Source: Branchiostoma floridae
Taxonomy: Eukaryota; Chordata; Leptocardii; Amphioxiformes; Branchiostomatidae
DNA length: 62,000 bases
Assembly (NCBI RefSeq): GCF_000003815.2
Contig: NC_049983.1
Span: 15,462,963-15,524,962 of the forward strand
Direction: 5' to 3'
Shown here: piece by piece, positions 7,881 through 21,125 of the stretch
Position numbering within the stretch: the stretch's first letter is position 1
Layout: each line of letters starts with the position of its first letter
The notes under the pieces: generated by a model
Told to the model about the DNA's origin: nothing
Databases searched by the model: none
Seen by the model: only the letters and a program-made list of their open reading frames with translations
Position numbers and translations under genes: made by a program

Positions 7881-8033
7881 CTGCTGTTGCTGGATGTGTG
7901 CCGCCAGGTCGGCTTCCGTTGCGCCGTGTGCGTTCTGCGTCGCTGCGTCCCCTCCCCCCGCCACCCGGCCGCTCGTCGGTTGCGCGCTTTCAGTCGTCGC
8001 TGTTTCCTGTAGAACGTTGGGCATCCCCGCCTC
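7881..8033 (-). CDS. FoxP: FoxP first recognised coding exon, start codon at 8024
   Basis: Minus-strand exon of 153 bases, acceptor tttgtcgtacag and donor gtacgtag. The likely start methionine is at 8024-8022 and reads MPNVLQETATTESAQPTSGR, then VAGGGDAATQNAHGATEADL, then AAHIQQQQ. It matches the position and pattern of the vertebrate FoxP start (MMQESATETIS). The exon is open upstream of this methionine to the acceptor (EAG), so translation could also begin in an upstream exon; see 45105-45323, whose frame fits. The Ala/Gly/Thr linker is not conserved. The exon's first ~40 bases and acceptor are repeated upstream at 8131-8180. Confidence 0.88.
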
Positions 8034-8087
8034 CTGTACGACAAACAAGAAGATGTAACTTTTTAGATTGCTTTGTAAAATAACACC

Positions 8088-8240
8088 AGTTTGTAAAAAT
8101 GGACCTGCAGTTCCAAAGATAGCCGGTAGTTGTCACTGTTTCCTGAAGAATGTTGGGCATCGGCACCTCCTGTGCAATACACGGAGAAGATCAGTTTTGT
8201 AAAAAATGGCCCTGCAGTTCCAAAGATAGCTGGTAGGGGG
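8088..8240 (-). pseudogene. Tandem partial copy of the FoxP first coding exon
   Basis: A copy at a period of 136 bases. The minus strand reads gtattgcacag, then gaggtgccg, then a methionine codon and MPNILQETVTTTGYLWNCRS, leaving similarity after about 14 codons. The flanking words ttgtaaaaatgg and cctgcagttccaaagatagc occur at 8090-8125 and again at 8195-8230, so intron and exon edge were duplicated together. Acceptor and ATG are both kept. No donor in the FoxP phase follows, so a functional exon is doubtful. Confidence 0.85.
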
Positions 8241-11200
8241 ATCATGCCAATGTCACTTTTTCGTAAGAGTACAAAGGCTTTCTATCATGAAAAAACTTGA
8301 GTGTTACTCAGAGCAATGTCCCTATTGCACAAAACTACACTTGTGGGCATATGCACATATAGTCCATGGCTTTTCCCACTTTAACTAAGACGGAATTCAT
8401 GCGGACTTGAATTATTATATACACAAGAGTGAGGGGCCTATAAAATTAAAGAGATTACAGCTGAAAGCTGCATGACATAGTCTCTACTAGAAAGCATTGC
8501 TGACGACTTCTTACAAATTCCTGTCAGTCACATTATTATTAACTCCTTCTAAAACAGTCCAAACCTAATATACAGCAGCACATGTAACAGCTAAACTGCA
8601 AAATTGCCATAACACCCTTTGAAACTATAGACCACAACCAATTTCTAACAATGTCACCGACACCTCTCACAGACACACTGGTTAATTAAAGGTGAAATAC
8701 CCTCTTTGCAATAGCCTCTCCAGAGAACTCCATGGAAAAGCCAATACCGTACCGCCTGCAGACTGCAAAATCCTGACGTACCTCGTACCCAATTTCTGAA
8801 TTGTGTCAGGCCACTAGTATGGCGACAATACTCCACTCCAGTGTATTTATTCAATCAGCCTTCAGCCATGTACTCATGCAGGGCTGACTATGCAAATCGC
8901 TTGACACTTCTCTGTCTTCACCCGGCGAGAAACGTGTGTCTCGACCACACTCGTGTCGTCCGTAGCGACTAGCGAGTACACTCTGACCAGGAGGATGGTT
9001 CTGTCAACGTGACACCACCGCTATCGTTATAAAAAAAAACAAAAGTACCCACACGTGCCGTGTTCACCCGTTTGTTGGCAAGGTCAAAAACTCTCTGCTA
9101 ATTATCCTTTCAGCATTTTAAGAACGAGAGCGACTTGGACGAACAGGATCGTCCACGTTTTCCATACACCTTTCTTTGTCAAGGTTAGAAACTCTGCGCA
9201 AATTACTGAATTACTACATGACGACGATTTCTAGAACTCAAGAAGGTTTGTCTCCAAATGTCAAAGAAGGACACAATGGTACAGTGCCAATGAAGCACAA
9301 AGACTCACAAATGTCGTTAAACTTTATTTTTTCATGTACGATATAGCAACAGGTTTATAACATCATATAAAAGTAAGCGCTTCCATGCTGTTCTTAACAA
9401 GAAAACACATAAAACTGCTAGTAGTAACCCAGCAAAATTTATGGACTCCATATTAGTCCGTACATGCAATTACAAATAAAGTCCCAGTTTTCGCGCAATT
9501 CTCTACTATACTACTGAATTATATTATTACTATTACTTCTAAACTAACCTATTTATGTTCACATTTGACAATTGATTTGTAATGATGTGGAAAATAGCTG
9601 AAAAAGCCTTTGTCTGCAAAAGTCTTTGTCTGAATGCCTAATTACTCAATTCTATTGGCCACTGTGATGTATCAACAGGTGGTATTGGCATGGCTGATTT
9701 TGTACACGATATCACATTGTACGATACCCAGTCTAAAAAGTCCAAGTTACATGTAACATCTTTGTTCCATGTATTTTTTGTCTTTTTTATTCAGGTCTGT
9801 TCACTACAGGGTCTCACATTTGTGTCGCTTTGCATTAGATAACTTAATAAGGCAGTAATTTAGCAATTCTGGAAACTCTTCTGTCATCTCTCACTCAACA
9901 AGTGTTCACCTGCACGTCATACCACTAGTACTTGTAAGATTGCTGAATTACATCTGTCCATGTGGTCACATGCACATGTGCTAGAGTAAAATAAAGAAAC
10001 TATCGCTTTAACTTTGTACCATTTGACACATTGCCAGAACACACTTGTTTCGTAAGAAAGACCATCAGACTGCACGTGCACTTCAATGACGATCATGATA
10101 TTATCAAGCACATTACGTTATACCCCGTTTTCACAGGATCCGGCGATTGCTGAGCTACTTAACATTTGGACACTGGTCTCTCCTCAACTTTCCACAGAAA
10201 AAGAACACATGATTTTCCTATATTGTATCTTTTGTTATCTTTTAAATCATATTCATAATCTTACATTATTCATCATATAAATAAATCAAGGGCCACACAT
10301 GTCTGATATTGGTCCTTTAAGGATCACAGTCTAGCAGAATGAGGGGCCTACAGAAAGGAGGACTGGTCAACCAACTTTCTATCACAAACTCGTTCTACCA
10401 ACTTTGACCATTGCTTCCTATACTTCCTGCCACTCTTGGAAATCTGACCTTCGCAGTCATCTGAGCAAAATTTGTTACGGATATTCGAATGAAAACTAAA
10501 TCATCCCAGTACTAGTGAATCAGACATCTGATGACAATCGGCAAGATTTCTTGACATTAGAAGAAAGCTCAAATTGTACAACAATTGCTACAGGCATTGT
10601 TATTTTTCAAACTTCAATACAGCTACCTGACATCACTTAACAACTATCTCGTAAAAATCCTGCATACATGTATTTTAAGACATTTAGAGGAACGCTACCT
10701 GCAAACTCACAAACATTTTGTAAACCCAAGACCTTGGATGAAAACATTAATATAATCCTCAAGATCATGGAATTGCTGAGCCCAATTTCTCATCCCACGA
10801 ACTGTCCATACAAATGTAGGTATACGTGGGCAGGCACAATTACCGAATATGAACTCTTACGTCCAGGCCATTTACGGGTAAGTATATCTCAAGCCTTGTT
10901 CAGATGGCTTTCGATGTGGCCACATCACGGCATGAAACGACTCGCAAATTGGTCACATTTGGGGGCATGTGACCAGTTTGATGTCAGCGTTTGACCACTC
11001 CATATATAATTATACACTAACGACTTTGTATCATAAAGAGATTAGATTAGAACTTATTAGAACATATAATTACGGAAACAGACATCAAGTTCCAAATTTG
11101 ATATTCTTGTAAAATCAATTGTTAAGAGTCAATTATCTACAAATATGACAAAGGAAAGTGGACAATGGAGAATTCTTATCAGTAACAATATGACTACAAT

Positions 11201-14200
11201 TAAAAATTCTTTTAAAAATCTATTCATCCTTTTCTTTATTTATTCTGTTTCTTTTGTTAAGACAAAAAAGCCTGCAGTTCAGATGAAAGCTACTTCACCC
11301 ATACCTATTTTTCAAACAGACCATTGCATTCATCATTAACTAGAATGATAAAATATATTTCTTTAACTTATATAAATTATGTAAATTATATTAGGAAAGC
11401 TGATTTCTACATGCCTATACATTTCTTTTCCCTTTGCTGTTTTTCCTGGTGCTGTGAATTCATTTTATTTTTGCAGGAACTTTATTTTGAGGAGAAAAGA
11501 GATTACCACAATTGTCTTACAAGGACAGTAGTATTATACAATATTGCAGCACCACAATTTCACCTATAGAACTCCAGTGCAACCATTTAAACATTTACAC
11601 TGTAACAGCAATGTCACATGTGTTTCAAGTCAATCAGACTCAACACTCTAAATTAGTCTAATGAGATGTTTATGTTTAGATTGAGGGGTTCTTGCCCCTG
11701 GTGGAAATCAAAATAATTGTTTCAATGTTTGCTTAATTTTGTTTACATTCTATTCCATATAAAACATATATTCATATGTTAATTTCTTTTGGGAATTTCA
11801 GAGCAGCCAGAAACAGTATTGTCAGGAAAATATCTGATAACTGCAAAGGCATTGATATTTGCTGGCGAATGCACCTGACATTTTACCCCAATGTGCAACC
11901 ATGTCATTTGGACTAATCCATTCTTTGTATTATGTGGAGGGGTGATAATAAAATTATAGTATCCATCTTGCAAGCAAGACATGTTTCTCATTCTCCATGG
12001 CTTTATCAATCTTTAAATTTTCACCTTTATGATTTATAGTATAGGAGATCCAAACATGCATTTATTTCAGAAAATCTCCCCATGATCAGAATGGACTATT
12101 CCACCATACACTTTCACCACTGTTGTTGCACTGGACATTGTCAATCACTGTCAAAACATGAAGAGCTGTCAGACTGTCTGTATGGTAAGCTTGGCATCAC
12201 CCTATTTGCACAAATCTCTACAAAATAACACAACCTTGCAACTGCAAAGATACCCTTTCAAAAATATCAGATCCAGATGGTTTCAAATTTCTAATTCTAT
12301 TTCTTTCAGTCTAATATCATGAAAATCTAACCTTTATGAGAAGTACATGTTGTATATTTTATTGCAAATGTGATAAAACGTTTATACAACACCAGTGTTT
12401 TCCTGTCAATGCTTTGACAATGCCAACAAAATACACAATTTTTGAGTAGAGTTTTTGTCTGAAAAAAGTTTGGAGCTAGTCCAAGCTACACCAGAAACCC
12501 AGGAAACAAAATCTGACCTAAACTTCTGTCCTTGATCAAGCCCTTCTCTGCACAGAGAGATTTTAAATGCACCCCCATTACTACATCACCAACATGAGGA
12601 GTCCTTAACGCATCACTCAGTGACTTTTACGCCCGTTTTCAGACCCTCGTCGGCCCGTCACCGTCGTCACGCAGACATCTCCGATTCCATCACAGAAGCT
12701 AAGTGATGCAATTGCCTCCCTCTTCATCGCGCTTGTCTGAGGGCACGTGCGGCGCTGTACATAAAAATTACGTCCCCTCGCCACTCGGACGGAGCGAAAC
12801 AGCACACCCACTTCTGCCATATGACGCATGAAATATGAGCCGTCCAACGAGGGGCTTATTAAGTACGAGAGCCTAATTCTGCTGGAACAAGTGGCGTAAT
12901 TAAGTTATCCATCAAATGCAACCCGAGCCCTAGCATCCTACCTTAAACAGTTAGAGCTGGGAATCAAACTTTGACACCTGAAACCATACATGTACATGTG
13001 CATCTATCTACTGCAATCAAAGAATTTTTAAAAAACTAAGTTGCATTGACTGACAGGGACAAAGACTCATATCATATACTTTGCATATATATACATACAA
13101 GAAGTGAAACAACTGCAGCTAACACACTAAACACAGGAAAGATCAGATTCTAGTTGACCACCTGAAATCTCACACGTGCGCACGTATCTCTGATCAAAAA
13201 ATAATATCTAGGAAGCAGAAAAATGTTGAGTCATACCAGCTGCATATACACAATCGTGCAGTCTAAACAATCTTTAAGAACTGAACTTTGATTCCACTGC
13301 ACAGGAAAGCTCAGATTCAAGTTGAAACCTGAAAACCTGAAAATGGTCAAAGCACTGAAATATTCGTCACAAAAATACCTACAGAATTAATCCACAGACA
13401 GAGTCATTTTATACATATAATTTGTACCTGCAAAAAAGAAGTCTGACCAATCGCTATCATCCAAACTTCAACAGAAATGCTAGGAAAGACAAAAAATTCA
13501 AATTTAAGTTCAGTTGGCAACTGAAATCGTGTACCTCCAACCAAAGAAAACAATGCCTCCGCTCCACCCTATACATAGTCATAGCAGACATACAAAATTA
13601 TGTATAAACCATATGCAAACATAAGCGCAATCAACTTAATGCATATATATAAGTCTTAATATGGAAAGAAAAGGGAAGACAAATTCGAACGTGCAAACTC
13701 ACAGCAAAAGTAGCGTCTGGGTGGAGCAGACATAACCATGCCTCTAACTACCTAGCAGGGAAAAGCTGTGACTGTTTATTTGTGAGACCAGACTTTGCTC
13801 AGCACTGTATTTATTTACCTTGCACATGGCCAAATCCCCGGTGTTACATTTCTGCCCCTGCTTTATATGAACCTGTTTAGGCTGACTGTTTGGAGGAAGG
13901 GGAGTGTTGTTTGTGTGGAGCTGGGGGAATGCATCACTGGGAAGTAACCTGGCTTCAGATTCAAGGTCAAGTAATTTAGAGGTGCCACTAGTAATTAGTC
14001 TGCTGTTTAGGGTTCAGGGTAATGTCGGGATATTTATTTGTAAAACGGAAAACCAATAGGGGGGGAGGGAAGGGGGATGGCAGAAGGCTAGAACAGTTCT
14101 GTTTCTTGGTTCTCTGATTTTTACAGAAAAATGTTGGAGCAGGTGGGCTTGATATTACAAAAAAACAGACTTTCTGCGATAGACCCTCATGTTTCCATTG

Positions 14201-16920
14201 AAACTCTGAATGCACAACAAATTCCTAGACATTGAATTACAAAATGTAGATTCACAAATATACGATGAGTATTTGAATAAAAACTCACGGAACTACATTG
14301 TAAGAACGACTTTCTTCTTCAACTGATACCATCAAACTTTTTTCTATGATCTATAAAACTACCGTGAGAAGTTGAGAATAAGAAATTGTTTATTTCTTCC
14401 AGGAATAGCACTGGTTTCGAATGTAGTAGTACTAGAAAATGCAGCACGACGACCTTCATTGTATAGTATGTTTCCTTGCAAACAATTCTAATAAAAAATC
14501 AACTTAATTTTTGCGAAAAATTAACATCAACTTGGCTTTCATTTGACTGTTACCGAGTGCTCAAGTAATGCAGTTACACCGATTTACATGTCAAAGATTA
14601 CTATCATAATAGGATGGAATCATGACTTAATTTATATACAGTAAATCCCCGACATTTTCACCTGTGCGTATCAGTTATCTACCGCGCACCAGCCCTTTGA
14701 ATGGCCGTAAATGATGGGGTATAATATACTCGATAATTAGAGGGACACATGATTGGGTGATTCATCGCGAGAGGCGTCAGAGTCATATCTGCGGCAACGC
14801 GATAGCAAAGTCCTCCCCAAAACAGCGATCGATCAAAAAGTGGCTACAGCAACACGGATGGGTTGAGGAGTTTTGTTCTTGCTCTAAGCCTGGAGGCTAA
14901 GATAAATGACCTTGGATGTTGACCTTGGCTTTAGGGAGGGTTCGGAGTGTGACATTGTGATATTAGGTTACATGGTCCTAGCAACTTGATGCTGAAGGGT
15001 TGGTTGACTTCGGCCACACACACGAAATTGTGCAGGATAGTGTAATAGCTGGTGACAATTCTGTTTTTATTAGTTTCATTGACATCTATTCAGTCACTAT
15101 CATGCCTTCAGTCTGCTACCTACTTCTTAAGTTAAGGTATAAGAAGTGTTACATACATGTGATAATAATGTTCTTTCTAAAGGTACCGTCAAAGACGTGT
15201 AGTTGGTTCATCAATGACATGGAAAAATTGTTTTATGTGTAATTGAGTAAGTCGTAGTCATTTTTCAATCTGCACTGAGTGGTTCAATGCCTAAGGTCCT
15301 GTGGCCGCACCTGGGGCAATTGATGTCGTATTGAGGTCACCTGAGTTAGTGCCCAATGACAGTCGCTCCAGACCCTTGCCATTTAGCTACTCACAGTCAC
15401 AATTCAGCCCCTGGCTTTGAAGAAAGAGTAGTCCGCCCACCCATTAACCAATAACCTTGTGCATCATCGGTACATGATTATTTGCCCATTTGAGGGATTG
15501 GAAGCAAGGTTACATGTAAGTATAATGAGATACACATTATTGACTTGATTTGGCCCAAAGACCCTGCCAATGCCAGGTTAGAAATGTACACTGTCATCTT
15601 CTGTCTACCAGACACAAATAAGTGTGTCATTTCCCAGCCACTTGCCCTGAAGATGGCTCAGTAGCCACCAGTGCCAAAACTGCTTGTCAGGTTCTGTCAA
15701 TCAATTAGTCGTAGGTCCTGCCAGATAGGACAATTCTTTGTGGTTGTGTGGTATCCACCATGTGATGTGCTACTGATTAGATAGCCTATATAGATTCCTC
15801 TTGGAAGGGAAACGGTAAACCTGGCCCGGGCCGGGGCCGCCGTGAATTTTTGGAGACAGAACTAGAAGAGGGGGCCAACAGCGGTTTATTTTTGTAGGCT
15901 TGGTTCTGGTTTTCTGTCCCTGATCCAAAACTGATGCCCTCGTCGACCCCACGCAAGCAGACAAAACAACCCTGGCATTCCTACTGCATTTTGGTTGACA
16001 GCCCGACGCGAGAGTAAACTCCGGTTGTAAAACTTAAAACTCCCCTCCCCGGTGGGAGGGCAGGATGGTTGGACGGACTCCCCTGCTCTTGACCTTACCA
16101 CAGGAAAACCTCCGCCCCCTTTCCAGGCGGACATTGACAGATGGAAAGGGTGGGGGGTGTAAACAAGATGCAACTGTTTGTGCCAGGTCCCTTTTACCGC
16201 CCACCCAACGGCGCTAATTGCGCGAGGGGAGACCGTAAACAAAACACAGTACGGAGCAGAGGGGTAGTTTTATTCACCACGGGCCGCGGCCACAACAAAC
16301 AAAGCCATTTTCGCCCGGCGAGATAACTCCCAGGCTAAACATGCCGCAATTTTCTCCATTAGTTGCCCGGCAACGGAAATGCAGTGTACACAACCGTGCG
16401 ACAAACCACATGATGCACGCAGCCTGGAAAATAGCAGAAAAAGCAAACAAAACTGGCTACACAAGCAAATTTCTCCCCATCTCCCTGTAAAGCTCTACCT
16501 CTCCAAGGCATTACCTCATCTTAAAGGAACTCGCCTTGTTTTAACAACAGAACAGCTAAAGGCCTGTGAGGGGGTGGAAATTTGAAGTATAAATAAACAC
16601 GCAAATTTTCCTCAGAACACCTATTAGTCGTCTTTAGTTCTAATTTGCCTCTTTGGCCAAACAAATTCCTAACTAACAAACTGCAGTTTAACCTAGGCAA
16701 ATGTTCAAACTGTGACTGAAGAGAAAAAGAATTGTTACCTTTTTCTACCCTATAACATCCTGGACAGTAAAATTGTGAGGAAAAAAGTACCAAATATTTG
16801 TTGCTTTTTGTTATTATGGCTTTCCCAAATTTTGAATTTTTAGTATCAGACCATTCTGCAGAACCAGTGAACCAACCAACCAACTAACAAACAACCATTT
16901 GTACATATAGCACTACAATT
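8241..16920. other. Gene-free region upstream of the first recognised FoxP coding exon
   Basis: AT-rich, without convincing ORFs. A minus-strand donor-like site (ggtacgag then gtacgtcag, exon side ending at 8782) could end a 5' UTR exon. Three compositionally distinct, CpG-containing, apparently single-copy patches stand out: 12620-12850, 14650-14830 and 15990-16450. Their GC content and lack of repeat words make them candidates for regulatory DNA, but nothing in the sequence proves it. Confidence 0.4.
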
Positions 16921-17200
16921 ACAAGTCATATACATGTAGTGACCAGTCAAGGGACTTATCAACTAGGGATGGCCATCAAATGACCACGATGTCCTTATGT
17001 GGAGGTGGTCACTAGTAGTAGTACAGGTCTGACTGTATCTCGTTAGACAGGTGGTCCTTATGCAGAGATGGTCACTAGGAGTATGTAACACCTTTAACTG
17101 TATCAATGAACAGGTAGTCCTTATGAAGAGGTGCTCACTTGTACAGGTTTGAGTGTACATCAATGGCCAGGTAGTCCTTATGCAGGTGTACAATTTGGAA
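16920..17200. repeat. Tandem ~60-65-bp repeat (ggtggtccttatgcagag units)
   Basis: Units containing caggtggtccttatgcagag, atggtcactag and a variable tail occur four times (near 16990, 17050, 17110, 17170) with moderate divergence. Related words (gaccacctctacataaggac, ggtggtccc) occur in 27040-27190. The 76-codon open frame on the minus strand (repeated IRTT/HTC words) is a product of the repeat. Confidence 0.75.
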
Positions 17201-20200
17201 TACTATGACTGTGCATTTAGTGTAAATAGTATATACGTAAGTAGTATGTACTCAAAATATAGCCCCCCCCCCCAATAAAATAATAAACAGCTACTGTACT
17301 TGCACTTGAATTTCTTCAAGAAACCCTCCTTCTCCTTTCTCCAGAGTTCTTCCAGCCGCTCCCAAAAATCCCATGCTTATAGTAATAAGGTCCTTGCCCT
17401 TGTCAACAGGCAACAACACCCCCTAAATATGCCAGCCTGTCCTGTGTACGGCCTGGCTTGTTTGGTAAACACTGTCCGTATTGTAGACTATTTGCTACAG
17501 AGGTAACGTAAGGAGGTGCGGAACACCTGCGCTTTGTGTACCCGGGCCATTTAATAAGCAGACGGCTGTCTCGGGGGCTGTTTACGCTGCTCGTGTTGCA
17601 AACATCTTCCCGAGGATTCGTTTGTTGCAGTTTGGCACATGAAATACGGCACAACATTTTGTATACATCCTCCAAACATTCGGCTTTGTGTCACAGCTAT
17701 GCATTTTTGAGTTGTCACAATTCAATTTCTAGCTGCAGCTACACTACAGCTTGCATAGAAGTACTTAGCATGTAACTTATCTTGTATAAATTCTCAAAAT
17801 ATTGGCTTTGTTTCCAAGATTTGCATTCGGGTTGTCACATCTGCCTATGTTTAATCTGTGCTTTCCATAATTCTTAACAAAAATCTGTTCTTTTTACAAA
17901 TTATCATGGAAGCTCATCTGTGTCATAGCATTTTTAAAACCTTATTAGCAAGTTTTTATTCATATGTATCTTTCTAGTATCTCTTCTAGCTATTGACCTG
18001 TCCCTCCGTCCTGAGAACAGAATTTGCTTGTTGGGACTGACAAAAATTTCATCCCATCCGCCCAAATAATCTGAACATAAAATTAATGAAAATCGAACAA
18101 GGAAAATCAACAACACAGGCTCCCAGACAATAAGTAGGATGGAAATAAATCAAAGCTGGAGACAGTCCTGCTCAAACAAAGCTTTCCAATGAGTTCATCA
18201 AGGCCACGGCTGTAGATATTGAAGTTGAAAAGAATCCATCACAATTTTTGCATGCAATCAGCTTCCTAATTGCAAGGCAACTTCAACGATGGATGGTATC
18301 TTGTTATACAAGACAGCTTGCTTACTCTCGAGAAGAAATAAGTTAAATCAGGACAAGAGGATACGGATGAATGATGACGACCAAACTGGATCTAGTGATT
18401 TAAAAGTTTTTCAACAAAAGGGATGTATAAAAGCTAGTCACTCTGCTGCTACCGTCTACAGATATGAAATAAAGTTTTGGTTGATTATTATGATTAATAA
18501 GCAATTGACCTACATGCATATGTTATAATTACCTTTAATAGAAATAAGACAGTGATGAACTTAACACTTCACAACAGATAAAACAGTTGCATCTTGATGT
18601 CAAACCTCTGCACATAAAAGAACCCACCACATGAGAAGATTAGGTGTAACTTTGTCTCCAATTCACGAGCTTGCTAACAAAACAGTGTCATGCTTCATTC
18701 TCAGTCTGAGGTATACCACTTTACCTTTAACTCTTGAAGTTTGCAGTGGTTTTCTTGTTTGTAGCGACCTCAAATATGGCATAATCATGACACTGAACTT
18801 ACATTCTGTATTACTACTGTACTAGCATCATAATTGTTTCAATTGCAAATTTCAAACATTGCAATAAACCTACTCATCCCTACATCTGCTTGGAGATCAA
18901 CATCACTATCAATTTGAAATTCCCGAAAAACATTGAGAAATCTGACTAAAAAGAGAAGACACTAAAAAAAAGTTACAAGGGCAGCAAAATCATTATCCTT
19001 CATTTGTCTCTTAATTTGCCCAGATATCGGGACGAACTCCTGTCTGTCTCAATATTAATCAACGTTCAAAATTAATCCCCCCTTGAGCGCGTAATTATAT
19101 TCCATGTAATATTTGCCTCCTACTTCTCACACAAGGACAGATGAGTTAGGACAAGGCTATTTATCAAATCAAACTATAATAATGTTATTTCGGGGCCCAT
19201 CCTTACAAGTTTATGGCCAATAATTCTATGTAAGTTTAATCTCGTTTCCAATGAACGAAGTTTAAGAATGGTGATCCAAAAAATAACCAGCATTTCTGCA
19301 AGTTAGGGCCACAATGTGATGTTTCCACAGAGTGTTAAATTTTCTAACACAAAGGTTTAAATGGGAAAAAATCTATCAATCTGAGTTTTTTTTTATTAAT
19401 ATGAAACTGCATTGAGATGTTATTCCATCAATCTTCAAGTCAATAATAAAACATTTAAAATTGCAAGACATGGCAGATTTAACACACTTCAAGTCATCAA
19501 AACATAGGATGTAATGAACAAGAACAACACTGATATGAAGTCAGAAACACTCACTCTCCTCTGTAACAAAAATCAGCGGGCATCAGCAAACAGTGCGTTA
19601 CGCGAGCAGAAAGCGTCAACTAATTTTCGATACTCATCTCAAAGCTATAGGTGGTCCAGAGAAGCTGATATTGTTTCTTAAGTTAAAGTTCCTTTGGGCT
19701 ATATGTAATGTAGTATTTGGTCTTGCTTTTTACATGTAACCTTTTAATGATGAAACGACACCTAAGAAGAAATACTTTTTGTGTCATTTTGTCATAAAAA
19801 AATTTAGGAAATTCTAAACTTTTCAAGATTACGTTGTCAATCCCAATGAGTGTGAGGTGCTTCTGCAGCACTATAGAAAACCACTAGGGGGCCTATCATT
19901 TTTCCAACACCATACCTGATATCACAACAATTCATCCATTACTTTGTGAGTTATGCTGTTTACAAATAGACAGAAATACAAACAGCCCAGAAAACGCAAC
20001 TTCCTCTAGGCGAAATGGTCAAAATTCCTTTCTTTCCTCATTCATAAAAAAAACAAAAACAAATTAGCAAGAGATGGGCATTTGTTTGTTGCTAACCCTG
20101 TCCAGAATATTTACAGTTTTGAAAATGCAAATTTCATTCAGTTGCTTGAGTAGCTGTTACCAAGTGCGAATCAGTTTTGATACATTCTACATTTAATGTT

Positions 20201-20540
20201 CCCAGCCATAAATGTAAGTTTCAGAAGTCCAAATTTTAACCAGTTGCGAATCAGTTTTGAACTTTTGATACTCCAAATTCAGAAAACCACAGTTAACGTT
20301 CCAGTTTTAATGTTCCCAGCCATAAATGTTGCTGAAGGCTTAACCTTTCCGCAGACCCCACACATTATTACCAGGGGTGGAACTTTGAGGAGGTCCTGAC
20401 TTCCTCTTCAACACTGTGGAGTGTTCAAACTGTTGAAAGATGACTCAAAGCTGGAGGACTCTACCAAGTCAGATATGGGGGTGAGGTTTGCTTTTTATAT
20501 TTCAGCCATACATAGTATGGTGAAATATATTGTATTCGTA
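17201..20540. other. Gene-free, mostly AT-rich region
   Basis: Contains a short poly-C run near 17266, the second copy of the 2050-2120 repeat (18100-18175) and otherwise unique-looking DNA. At 19040-19260 an AT-rich block carries TAATCC (19073) and TTTATGGCC (19210), words that match homeodomain sites, among other A/T-rich cores. This is suggestive only. Confidence 0.4.
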
Positions 20541-20568
20541 ATGTTTCTTTCTTTCTTTCTTTCTTTCT
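20540..20568. repeat. (TTTC)n microsatellite
   Basis: Six clean tttc units, followed by the dispersed-repeat phrase cctggaccgaatgacctgaa. Confidence 0.95.
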
Positions 20569-20734
20569 CCTGTCAAATCTTCAAAGTGATTCATCTCCGC
20601 CGTTCCTGGACCGAATGACCTGAAATTTGGCACAGGGGTAGAATGGGCCAATACCTTGATGCTTTTTTCTCAATTTTTTCATATCTGCCTCTAAAATGAT
20701 TTTATTGAGATTTTTTGGTCAATTTTAGACCAAA

Positions 20735-21125
20735 ACTGTATATTTTGGCCCCTGTACCCTGGTATTACAACCAAATGAGCTGAAATTTGACAGAGATGTG
20801 CCTTGATAATGCCCCCATATAAATTCGATAAAACTTTTGGTGTACAGTACAACAAAATGCTTATTTTTGCGATTTTTTGACCAATTTTTGACCAAAAAAG
20901 GACACTTTTGGCCCCTGTACCCTGGTATTACAACCAAATGAGCTGAAATTTGACAGAGATGTGCCTTGATAATGCCCCCATATAATTTCAATAGCACTTT
21001 TGGCGTACAGTACAACAAAATGCTTATTTTTGCGATTTTTTGACCAATTTTTGACCAAAAAAGGACACTTTTGGCTCCTGTACCTTGGTATTGCAACCGA
21101 ATGAGCTGAAATTTGGTATAGATAG
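20735..21125. repeat. 163-bp tandem repeat, about 2.4 copies
   Basis: The unit starts ttttggcccctgtaccctgg and includes tattacaaccaaatgagctg, aaatttgacagagatgtgcc, ttgataatgcccccatat, gtacagtacaacaaaatgct and tgaccaatttttgaccaaaa. Starts lie at 20743, 20906 and 21069, exactly 163 apart. The first two units are over 95% identical by eye, which points to recent amplification. A repeated 134-codon open frame on the minus strand reflects the unit length modulo 3 and is not a gene. Confidence 0.95.

Noticed and set aside
16963-17193. Minus-strand ORF with repeated IRTT/CTS words
   Set aside because: Product of the 60-65-bp tandem repeat, with no start context or domain.
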